Shown here: positions 45,355 to 52,428 of the stretch, one piece after another
Layout: every line of letters starts with the position of its first letter
Position numbering within the stretch: the first letter of the stretch is position 1
Assembly: GCA_035532755.1 (NCBI GenBank)
Contig: DATKQI010000279.1
Span: forward strand, 3,928 to 67,927
Direction of reading: 5' to 3'
DNA from: DATKQI01 sp035532755
GTDB lineage: Bacteria; Pseudomonadota; Alphaproteobacteria; Acetobacterales; Acetobacteraceae
Length of the DNA: 64,000 nt
The notes under the pieces: generated by a model
Told to the model about the DNA's origin: nothing
What the model saw: the letters and a program-made list of their open reading frames with translations, nothing else
Database searches by the model: none
Position numbers and translations under genes: made by a program

Positions 45355-46158
45355 CTACCCGGCGCTGCCGAACCACGTCTGCTCCAGCTTCGCCATCGTG
45401 CCGTCCTGTTTCAGCGCGTCCAGCGCATCGTTCACGGCCTTCAGCAGCGCGGGGTTGGTCTTCCGGATGGCGAGCCCATACATCTCATGTGTCAGCAGGA
45501 ACGGGGCGACCTTCGCGCCGCCGTGTATCTTGATGTAGTAGCGTGCGGCGGGGTAGCCGGTGACGACCGCATCCGCCCGCCCGCTCTGCAAGGCCTGGAA
45601 CATCTGGTCGTTGGTCTGTACCACCACCAGCCGCGCCTTGGGGAAGGTCTTCTTCAGATAATCGACCGATTTGGTGCCGACCTGCACGGCAATGCGCTTG
45701 CCTTCAAGATCGGCGGCCTTCGCAATTGCGGTATTGCCCGGCTTCAGCATCACGCTCAGCCCGCCGGTGAAGTAGGGCTGCGAGAAATTCACCACCTTCT
45801 CCCGCGTGGCGGTGATGTAGATGGCGGAGGCGGCGAGATCGATATGGTTGGCGATCAGGCCGGGGACGAGCTGCCCGAACGGCACCTGCTGAAAGCGTAC
45901 CTTGGCAATGCCGATCTTCGATGCGATCGCCTGGACCAACGCGATGTCGAACCCGGATTTCGCGCCGGCTGGCGAGGTCTGCTCGAACGGCGGAAAAGTG
46001 GCATCGGTGCCCACCACCAATGTCCTGTGCCCGGATTTCAGCGCGGCAAGCAGCCCTGCCGCGTACGCGCGAGCCGGCAACGCGGCAAGCGCAGCGCCGA
46101 GCGAGAGGCAGGCAGTAGCTGCGACCAGGCCGATCCGGCGACGGGTGAAAGTCATCAT
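45355..46158 (-). CDS. Amino-acid ABC transporter substrate-binding protein (family 3)
   Basis: A 267-residue periplasmic protein. The signal peptide MMTFTRRRIGLVAATACLSL is followed by a cut near ARAYA. The mature start LVVGTDATFPPFEQ, the domain-2 segment GKRIAVQVGTKS and QVPFGQLVPGL are standard for family-3 solute-binding proteins that bind polar or basic amino acids. The Arg in the ASAIYITATREK segment would bind the ligand alpha-carboxylate. The start at 46158 has AAAAGGAGCCGC before it. The ligand is not assignable. Confidence 0.9.
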   Translation of the reverse strand: MMTFTRRRIGLVAATACLSLGAALAALPARAYAAGLLAALKSGHRTLVVGTDATFPPFEQTSPAGAKSGFDIALVQAIASKIGIAKVRFQQVPFGQLVPGLIANHIDLAASAIYITATREKVVNFSQPYFTGGLSVMLKPGNTAIAKAADLEGKRIAVQVGTKSVDYLKKTFPKARLVVVQTNDQMFQALQSGRADAVVTGYPAARYYIKIHGGAKVAPFLLTHEMYGLAIRKTNPALLKAVNDALDALKQDGTMAKLEQTWFGSAG

Positions 46159-46280
46159 GCGGCTCCTTTTGCGCGAACGGCGGAGAATATGGGCAAATGC
46201 CTCGATGTGGAAGGATCGGTGGGTTCTTGTCATTTCCGGTACGTGATAATGCACTCCCGCTGGTATTGGAGGTTCGGGCG

Positions 46281-47042
46281 ATGCGGCGACTGGTGCGGGG
46301 CGTTGTGGCCGGCATGCTCGTTCTGGGCGCAGGATCTCATGCCGCCCAGGCCCAGCCGCCAGCCGGCGGGTATGCCTGTCCGGCCGCGCCGGTCCAGCGG
46401 CTCGATCTGCCGCGCACGCGTGCGGCCATCCTGCGCCAGCAGCCGGTGGTGATCGTCGCGTTCGGCTCATCCTCCACTTTCGGTGCACAGGCGTCCGATC
46501 CTGGCGATTCCTATCCCGCCGAATTGCAGGATCGGCTGAACGCCGCCCTGCCGGGGGCGGAGATCAGCGTGTTGAACCGCGGCATCAACGGCCAGGACGC
46601 GAAGCGGGAGGATGCGCGCATGACTGCCGATGTGCTCGCCGTCCGCCCGCAGGCGGTGATCTGGCAGGTGGGGGCGAATGCGGCGCTGCGCGGCGAGAAG
46701 CCAGCGGTTTTCACACCCCTGCTGCAATCAGGCCTTGCCCGGTTGCGCGCGGCGGGGATCGATGTGGTTCTGATGGATAACCAGCGCTCGGTGCGGATGC
46801 TCGCCTCACCGACCAACCATCGCATCAATGCGGCACTTTCCGTGCTTGCCCGGCGGAATCGGGCAAGCCTGTTTTCGCGGGACCGGCTGATGCGCCTGTG
46901 GGCGCCGGACGGCACGCCGCCGGCGGCCTATCTCGCCGCCGACGGCATCCACATGAACGATCGGGGCTATGCCTGCCTGGCGCAGGCGCTCGGCCGGTCC
47001 ATCACAGCCGCCCTGCGGGAAGATACCAGCAAGGCGCGTTAA
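46281..47042 (+). CDS. Secreted SGNH/GDSL-family hydrolase
   Basis: A 253-residue protein with a signal peptide (MRRLVRGVVAGMLVLGAGS, cut near AQAQ). Block I is AFGSSSTFGAQA (a GSSS variant of GDS), block II Gly lies in NRGINGQD, block III has GANAALRG, and block V Asp-x2-His is DGIHMND. These supply the Ser-Asp-His set and oxyanion residues of periplasmic esterases or acyl/sugar deacetylases. GGAGG stands eight bases before the ATG. It is divergent from the binding-protein gene. The substrate is unknown. Confidence 0.85.
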   Translation: MRRLVRGVVAGMLVLGAGSHAAQAQPPAGGYACPAAPVQRLDLPRTRAAILRQQPVVIVAFGSSSTFGAQASDPGDSYPAELQDRLNAALPGAEISVLNRGINGQDAKREDARMTADVLAVRPQAVIWQVGANAALRGEKPAVFTPLLQSGLARLRAAGIDVVLMDNQRSVRMLASPTNHRINAALSVLARRNRASLFSRDRLMRLWAPDGTPPAAYLAADGIHMNDRGYACLAQALGRSITAALREDTSKAR

Positions 47043-47107
47043 CCGGCTTCGGCCTGCCCCGGCATCGGCCAACTGAGCCCATGTACCATCAAACAGGCCT
47101 GTCCTAT

Positions 47108-47138
47108 CAAAAAAGAAGACCCCGGGATGCACCCGGGG
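47108..47138 (-). terminator. Rho-independent terminator for the minus-strand mini-gene
   Basis: On the minus strand a 7-base-pair stem CCCCGGG/CCCGGGG (47120-47138) with a 5-base loop is followed by TCTTCTTTTTTG. This is the clearest intrinsic terminator in the window. It lies 45 bases after the stop of the 24-codon ORF and serves no other minus-strand gene. Confidence 0.85.
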
Positions 47139-47182
47139 CCTTCGCATTGTCTGCGGGCAGAAGCTGCCCAGTCAGGGAAGGA

Positions 47183-47257
47183 TCAGGCGCTCACCCGAAC
47201 GTGTGCAGCGGAGATCCAGCCCATGGCAGCCGATGCCGACACCAAACAATGAGACAC
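47183..47257 (-). CDS. 24-residue small protein with an extended Shine-Dalgarno
   Basis: A GTG-started ORF of 24 codons (reading MSHCLVSASAAMGWISAAHV and four more residues, ending RVSA). It is preceded without any gap by a 15-base perfect complement to the 16S rRNA 3-prime end and is followed by a strong terminator, so it looks like a complete monocistronic mini-gene with very efficient initiation. The peptide is mildly hydrophobic, with one Cys and one Trp. I do not recognise it. The surrounding 311-base gap (47043-47353) holds nothing else that I can identify; its promoter was not found. A leader-peptide role is unlikely because no minus-strand gene follows before the terminator. Confidence 0.6.
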   Translation of the reverse strand: MSHCLVSASAAMGWISAAHVRVSA

Positions 47258-47272
47258 TGGATCACCTCCTTT
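47258..47272 (-). promoter_or_regulatory. Fifteen-base perfect Shine-Dalgarno
   Basis: AAAGGAGGTGATCCA directly abuts the GTG at 47257; it is complementary to the 3-prime end of 16S rRNA over its whole length, with GGAGG seven bases from the start codon. Ordinary sites in this window pair over 4-7 bases. Confidence 0.75.
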
Positions 47273-47353
47273 CAGTTTGTTGAACACCACGGAAGTCTGC
47301 CATCCGGCGCCTACGAGTCGCAACATGCTTGTGGACCGGTATAGTGCGTCCTC

Positions 47354-47812
47354 ATGGAAGAACCGGTGATCTCGACCATCGGCTACGAAGGCCTGCCACC
47401 ACCGGATTTCGTGCATATCCTGCGCGCGGCCGGCATCGCCTTCGTGGTCGATGTGCGGGCGATCGCCAATTCCCGTCGTCCCGGCTATGCGAAGCGTGCT
47501 CTGGCCGCGGTGCTGGAACAGGCAGGCATTGCCTATCTGCACCTGCCGGCGCTGGGCACGCCGAGGGAGGGGCGGGAAGCGGTGCGCACCGGCCGTCCGG
47601 CGGTCATGCGGCGGATCTATGCCACCCATCTCGCCACCGCACCGGCGCAGGCTGCGCTGGCAGACCTCGTCGCAGTGGCACGAGAGCGACCCAGTTGCCT
47701 GTTGTGCCTGGAAGCCGATCCGGCCCATTGCCATCGCACACTCGTCGCGGATGCGTTGGCCGCGAACTGGGGCTTCACGGTGCGGCACCTGCCGCAATCC
47801 GACGGCTGCTGA
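47354..47812 (+). CDS. DUF488-domain protein
   Basis: A 152-residue protein with ISTIGYEG at the start, VVDVRAIANSRRPGYAKRAL next, and the C-terminal CLLCLEADPAHCHRTLVADAL motif. These are the hallmarks of DUF488, whose Cys-x-Glu-x4-Cys-His element suggests a metal or nucleic-acid role; no function is established. It overlaps the convergent TrpD2-like gene by about 38 bases. Confidence 0.85.
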   Translation: MEEPVISTIGYEGLPPPDFVHILRAAGIAFVVDVRAIANSRRPGYAKRALAAVLEQAGIAYLHLPALGTPREGREAVRTGRPAVMRRIYATHLATAPAQAALADLVAVARERPSCLLCLEADPAHCHRTLVADALAANWGFTVRHLPQSDGC

Positions 47813-48776
47813 CCGCGCGCCGCTGCCGCCAGACATGGCCGGCTTCGGCTTCCGCCGCCGCGGGATCGGCTACCCGGCCAAGCGCCAGCAGCGCGAGCGC
47901 GATGGTGCCGCACACGACTGCCTCCGCGGGGCTGTTCGCCTCGTCGCGCCAGAGCGGCACAAGGTCCGCCGCCTCCCCCCGGAAAGCCGGGGCGATGGCC
48001 GGAAACGATGTCTCAAATCGGCCGGATGCGCTGTCCCAGACCGAGGCACGACAGGGCTTTGCCGGGTTGCGCTCCGCCTCGCCGCCCGCCCCCTTCACCA
48101 CAGTCAGCCGCGGCCGACCCAGCGCCTCCGCCACACCCAGATGCAGCGTGACATAAGGTGGATGGAACACACCGTCGATCGCCGCCGCCGCACCTGCCGG
48201 ATCGAGCAGTCGTGCGATGGTGTTTACCGGGGAGCGCAACCCCAGCACGGTGCGCAAGTCCAGCAGCGCCTGTAGCCGCGCCGACAGCACGGGCAAGGGC
48301 AGGAAGGCGAAGCCGCTTGCGTGCATCCGGTCCTCCGCCTCGGCCATGTTGCGTGCCGGTGCGCGCCCCAATGCCGCCAGCGCCGTATCGACATGCATCC
48401 CGGCGGCGAAATCATGCGCCCCGTGCATCAACACGCGCTCGCCCGCATCGGCCAGCGCCAGGGCGGCCAGCAGGAACCAGGGCGCGGCGCGGGTGCGACC
48501 GGCGCCATAGCTCGGCCAATCGAGGCTCGGCACCGGCCCTCGCCAGGGCGGCAGCGTTGCCCGCGCCGCCTCGACCATGCCCGCCGTCTCGTCGATGCTC
48601 TCGCCGCGCAGGCGCAGCAGCATCAGCAGCGCGCCCACCTGATGCGGGTCTGCCTCGCCCGCCAGCACTAGCGTCATGGCCTCGCCGGCCTCCGCCCGCG
48701 TCAACGCACGGCCGCGCCCGGGGCCGCGCCCGAGTGTCGCCACCAGTTCTGCAAGCCGCGCGCGCCCGTCAGGCAA
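47775..48776 (-). CDS. TrpD2/YbiB-like protein (anthranilate phosphoribosyltransferase fold)
   Basis: A 333-residue protein with the all-helical N-terminal domain (LTRAEAGEAMTLVLAG, QVGALLMLLRLRGES) and alpha/beta domain of the TrpD fold. The PRPP glycine loop is not clear (MHGAHDF in place of the TrpD GTGGD), and the LGLRSPVNTIARLLDP segment matches the TrpD2/YbiB group, which binds nucleic acid and lacks TrpD activity. It ends the nitrate assimilation string, a recurring but unexplained association. The start at TTG 48776 overlaps the SUMT stop by eight bases; a GTG at 48740 is an alternative. Confidence 0.72.
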   Translation of the reverse strand: MPDGRARLAELVATLGRGPGRGRALTRAEAGEAMTLVLAGEADPHQVGALLMLLRLRGESIDETAGMVEAARATLPPWRGPVPSLDWPSYGAGRTRAAPWFLLAALALADAGERVLMHGAHDFAAGMHVDTALAALGRAPARNMAEAEDRMHASGFAFLPLPVLSARLQALLDLRTVLGLRSPVNTIARLLDPAGAAAAIDGVFHPPYVTLHLGVAEALGRPRLTVVKGAGGEAERNPAKPCRASVWDSASGRFETSFPAIAPAFRGEAADLVPLWRDEANSPAEAVVCGTIALALLALGRVADPAAAEAEAGHVWRQRRAVSSRRIAAGAAP

Positions 48777-49539
48777 TTTTCCGCACCTCGCCTATCGCAA
48801 TCGCCCGTCGCTCCAGCACGGTGCCAATCAATACCAGGGTGGGGCCTTCGAGCCCCGCCACGGCTTCTGGCAAATCTGCCACCCGCGCGTCGATCCGACG
48901 CTCGGCCGGCAGCGTGGCGTTCTCCACCGCTACCGCCGGCGTGCCGGGCGGCAGTCCGGAAGCGAGAAGCTGCGCGACGAGGCCAGGCATCGCACGCACG
49001 CCCATATACACCGCGAGCGTCCCGCCGCCCGCTGCCAGCGCCGCCCAATCCTCCGCGCTGCCCGGCCCTTGCCGGCCGTGGCCGGTGACGAAATGCAGCC
49101 GATGGGCCACGTCCCGATGCGTCAGCGGCACGCGCAGGCTGGCGGCCACGGCGCAGGCGGTGGTGATCCCCGGCACCACCTCCACCCCGATCCCTGCCTG
49201 TTCCAGGCACTCGATCTCCTCACCACCACGACCGAAGATGGATGGGTCGCCGCCCTTGAGCCGCACCACATGTGCGCCGCCGCGTACGTGGTCCAGGATC
49301 AGCCGGTTGATCGCCGCCTGGCTCATCGCATGCCGCCCGCAGCGCTTGCCCACGTCGATCCGCCGGGCATGTGCGGGCGCGAGATCGAGCACCCCGGGGC
49401 CAACCAGCCTGTCGAACAGCACCACATCGGCTTGTTGCAGCACACGCAACGCCCGCATCGTCAGCAGCTCCGGATCGCCCGGCCCGGCGCCGATCAGGCT
49501 CACCCGGCCGGCACGATCAGGCGGCGAGTGTGGGGGCAT
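48769..49539 (-). CDS. cobA: Uroporphyrinogen-III C-methyltransferase
   Basis: A 256-residue SAM enzyme making precorrin-2, here surely for the siroheme of nitrite reductase. Motifs are VSLIGAGPGDPELLT (N-terminal loop), VVRLKGGDPSIFGRG and VVPGITTA with AYMGV-type VYMGV. Length shows that it is the methyltransferase alone, without the dehydrogenase/ferrochelatase half of CysG. The start at the ATG at 49537-49539 overlaps nasA by 23 bases. Confidence 0.93.
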   Translation of the reverse strand: MPPHSPPDRAGRVSLIGAGPGDPELLTMRALRVLQQADVVLFDRLVGPGVLDLAPAHARRIDVGKRCGRHAMSQAAINRLILDHVRGGAHVVRLKGGDPSIFGRGGEEIECLEQAGIGVEVVPGITTACAVAASLRVPLTHRDVAHRLHFVTGHGRQGPGSAEDWAALAAGGGTLAVYMGVRAMPGLVAQLLASGLPPGTPAVAVENATLPAERRIDARVADLPEAVAGLEGPTLVLIGTVLERRAIAIGEVRKIA

Positions 49540-52108
49540 CGCGCAGAATCCTCTCCAGTTCGGGCACGCAGGTGCCGCAATGGGTGCCGGCCCGCAGTGC
49601 CGCCCCGATGGCGGCAACAGAGGCAAGCCCACCGCGCGCCACGGCCTGTTGCAGCGTGATCAGCCCCACTGCGAAACAACTGCACACGATTGCCCCGCCC
49701 GGTTGCGCCACCGCGCCCCGCCCGGCCAGCAGCGCCTGTGCGTCTTCGCCCGCGAACAGGGCGGCGAGCGCGGCGCGATCGGGCAGGGGAGTGCCGCCGG
49801 CCGCCATGAACACGGCCGCCTGCAAGGCGCCCTCGCGCAGCAGCGCCAGCCGGAACATTCCGCGGCCGCTATCCTCGACCTCGATCCGCTGATCGCCCGC
49901 GCCCGCGCCAACCAGCGCGGCCGCGCTCGCCGGCGCTTCCCACCCCGCCAGCGTCAACGCATGCCCGCCCGCCACCGGCACGCGCGACCAATACAGCGGA
50001 CCCTCCGGGACGACCGGCGTGCGGCTGAGCAGGATCGCACGCCACAGGATCGGCAGCCGCTCCACTTGCGCGGGCGTCGCCTTCAGCTCGGGCTGGCCGG
50101 AGATGGGGTCGAGCGCGGTCGCGATCAGCCGCCCCACCGGGCCTGCGGAGACATGCGCATCCGTCCAGTGAATCGGGAGAAACACCTCGCCCGATCGCTG
50201 CGCCATACTCACCGAGCCTGTCACCACCGCGCTGCCCGTCGGGGTGGTGATGCGCAACAGATCGCCGGGCGCGATGCGCAGCCGCGCGGCATCGTCCGGG
50301 GCGAGTGCGAGCGTCGGTGCATCGATATGCGTGAGCAGCCGTCCGATCCGTCCGGTGCGCGTCATCGTGTGCCACTGGTCGCGCACGCGGCCGGTGTTGA
50401 GCACGAACGGGAAGGTCGCATCGGCCGCCCGCGCCGGTGCCCGCCACCGCACGGGAACGCAGCGCGCGCGCCCATCGGGCGTGGGAAACCCGCCCGCGCC
50501 GAACAGCCGCGCTGGCCCGGCAACCGGCCAGCGTGTCGGCGAAAGCGCGTCGTACGCAGCGTCCGGCAACCCGGCCAGCGCGCCAAGATCGAAAATCCGC
50601 GTGCCGTCGTTCTCGAAACCCGACAGGGCAGCGTGTTCGCGGAAGATCGCGGCCACGCCCGGCCAGCCGAATTCGGGCGCGAAGCCCATCCGTTGCGCCA
50701 CCTGTGCCAGTGCCCACCAATCCGGCCGCGCCACACCCGGTGCTGCGCGGAAGCGGCGCTGGCGGGAGATCACGCGCTCCGAATTCGTCACCGTGCCGTC
50801 CTTCTCTCCCCAGCCGGCGGCAGGCAGAACAAGATCGGCGCAGGCGGTGGTTTCGGTCGGCCAGCAATCGGAAACCACCACGAATTCGCAGCGCCCGAGA
50901 GCGGTGCGCACTGCGCCTATATCCGGCAGGCTTGCCGCCGGGTTGGTGCCGATGATCCACAGCGCCCGCAACCGTCCATCCCCCGCCGCGGCGAACATCT
51001 CGGTCGCCTTCAGCCCCGGCCGTTCCGCGATGCGCGCGGCATTCCAGAACCGGCGCAGCCGGTCGCGGTCCGCCGGTTCGTCGAGCCGCAGATGGGCCGC
51101 AAGCTGCGTCGCCAGCCCGCCCACCTCCCGCCCGCCCATCGCGTTCGGCTGGCCGGTGAGAGAGAACGGCCCCATCCCCGCCCGGCCGATCCGTCCGGTG
51201 GCCAGATGGCAGTTGATGATGGCGTTGACCTTGTCGGTCCCCGCGATCGATTGGTTCACGCCCTGGGAGAACGCGGTCACGCTGCGTTCGGTTTTGGCGA
51301 ACAGCGCGTAGAACCGCCGGATATCCGCCGGATCGAGGTCAGTGCCGGCGGCGACCTGATCGATCCCGGCCTCCGCCCGAGCCGCCGCCACCGCCGCGTC
51401 CAGCCCCGCCACGTGACGCGCCACCCAGTCCTCCGCGATCGCCCCCGACTCGGCGAGAAACGCAAGCAGCCCGTTGAACAGCAGCACATCGCTGCCCGGG
51501 CGGAGGGCAAGATGCAGATCCGCCGCCTCCGCCGTCTCGGTCCGTCGTGGATCGATCACCACGAGCTTCGCGTCACGTCTCGCGCGCATTCTCTGGAACA
51601 GCACCGGATGGCACCAGGCGGCATGGCTGCCGACCAGCACCACCAGGTCGGCCTGCTCGAAATCCTCGTAGACGCCCGGCACCACATCCTCGCCGAACGC
51701 CCGCAGATGCCCCGCCACGGAGGAGGCCATGCACAGCCGCGAATTGGTGTCGATGTTGGCGCTGCCGATAAACCCCTTCATCAGCTTGTTGGCAACGTAA
51801 TAATCTTCCGTCAGGCATTGGCCGGAGACGTACAGCCCCACCGAATCCGGCCCGGCTGCGGCAATGGCGGCGGCGAACTCATGGGCGATCAGGTCGGTCG
51901 CGACCTCCCATGTCACCGGCTTGCCATGCAGCAGCGGCGTGGTGAGCCGCTCCGCATCGTTCAGCGTGTCGCCCAGTGCCGCACCCTTCACGCACAGCCT
52001 CCCGGCGTTGGCCGGATGATCGGGGTCGCCTGCGATGGTTCCGTCTGGCCGGGCGAGCACGCCGCAACCCACGCCACAATAGGGGCAGGTGGTGCGCACC
52101 ACGGTCAT
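49517..52108 (-). CDS. nasA: Assimilatory nitrate reductase catalytic subunit with C-terminal BFD domain
   Basis: An 863-residue molybdenum bis-MGD enzyme reducing nitrate to nitrite in the cytoplasm. The 4Fe-4S ligands are Cys8, Cys11, Cys15 and Cys39; the cofactor domains follow with NSRLCMASSV and GTNPAASLPD. The last 60 residues are a BFD-type 2Fe-2S domain (IVCSCFAVG, then GTHCGTCVPEL), which probably receives electrons. No separate NasB/NasC electron-transfer gene is present. It overlaps nirD by four bases. Confidence 0.94.
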   Translation of the reverse strand: MTVVRTTCPYCGVGCGVLARPDGTIAGDPDHPANAGRLCVKGAALGDTLNDAERLTTPLLHGKPVTWEVATDLIAHEFAAAIAAAGPDSVGLYVSGQCLTEDYYVANKLMKGFIGSANIDTNSRLCMASSVAGHLRAFGEDVVPGVYEDFEQADLVVLVGSHAAWCHPVLFQRMRARRDAKLVVIDPRRTETAEAADLHLALRPGSDVLLFNGLLAFLAESGAIAEDWVARHVAGLDAAVAAARAEAGIDQVAAGTDLDPADIRRFYALFAKTERSVTAFSQGVNQSIAGTDKVNAIINCHLATGRIGRAGMGPFSLTGQPNAMGGREVGGLATQLAAHLRLDEPADRDRLRRFWNAARIAERPGLKATEMFAAAGDGRLRALWIIGTNPAASLPDIGAVRTALGRCEFVVVSDCWPTETTACADLVLPAAGWGEKDGTVTNSERVISRQRRFRAAPGVARPDWWALAQVAQRMGFAPEFGWPGVAAIFREHAALSGFENDGTRIFDLGALAGLPDAAYDALSPTRWPVAGPARLFGAGGFPTPDGRARCVPVRWRAPARAADATFPFVLNTGRVRDQWHTMTRTGRIGRLLTHIDAPTLALAPDDAARLRIAPGDLLRITTPTGSAVVTGSVSMAQRSGEVFLPIHWTDAHVSAGPVGRLIATALDPISGQPELKATPAQVERLPILWRAILLSRTPVVPEGPLYWSRVPVAGGHALTLAGWEAPASAAALVGAGAGDQRIEVEDSGRGMFRLALLREGALQAAVFMAAGGTPLPDRAALAALFAGEDAQALLAGRGAVAQPGGAIVCSCFAVGLITLQQAVARGGLASVAAIGAALRAGTHCGTCVPELERILRDAPTLAA

Positions 52109-52428
52109 TCGGTGACCGCCAGAAGCACGCGCGCGCCCTCCAGCCGAACAACCACCACCTGTGCGCAGCCGTGATCGGGCGCGACCGCTTCGCCGGTCGC
52201 CAGTTCGATCACCCAGTTATGCAGCGGGCAGGTCACGCGCGCATCGTGCACGATGCCATGCGAGAGCGGCCCGCCCTTGTGCGGGCAGCGGTCCACCAGC
52301 GCGAACACGTCGTCGGCGCCGGTGCGAAACACCGCCACGGGCCCTGCCGGCGTGCCGACCCGGATCGATCCGCGGGGCGGGATATCGGCCAGCGTGCCGA
52401 CATCGCGCCAGACGAGCATGCCGCTCAC
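52105..52428 (-). CDS. nirD: Nitrite reductase small subunit (Rieske-type)
   Basis: A 107-residue Rieske-fold protein with both ligand boxes, CPHKGGPLSHG and CPLHNW. It keeps Cys and His in each, so unlike many NirD proteins it could bind a 2Fe-2S cluster. The start is set at the GTG overlapping the nirB stop (GTGA); an ATG three codons in (52419) is an alternative. It pairs with NirB. Confidence 0.9.
   Translation of the reverse strand: MSGMLVWRDVGTLADIPPRGSIRVGTPAGPVAVFRTGADDVFALVDRCPHKGGPLSHGIVHDARVTCPLHNWVIELATGEAVAPDHGCAQVVVVRLEGARVLLAVTE

Noticed and set aside
47256..47274. Fragment of a 16S rRNA gene (matches its 3-prime end on the plus strand)
   Set aside because: Only about 17 bases match and the sequence upstream does not resemble 16S; the same bases make an ideal ribosome site for the ORF on the other strand.
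47183..47836. Long minus-strand frame that includes the 24-residue ORF
   Set aside because: The upstream part is antisense to DUF488; the extended Shine-Dalgarno marks the true start at 47257.
48158..52174. 1338-codon open frame on the plus strand opposite the nitrate genes
   Set aside because: It is antisense to nasA, cobA and TrpD2, with Arg/Pro/Gly/His-rich translation and no domain; GC-rich third positions remove stops on the opposite strand.
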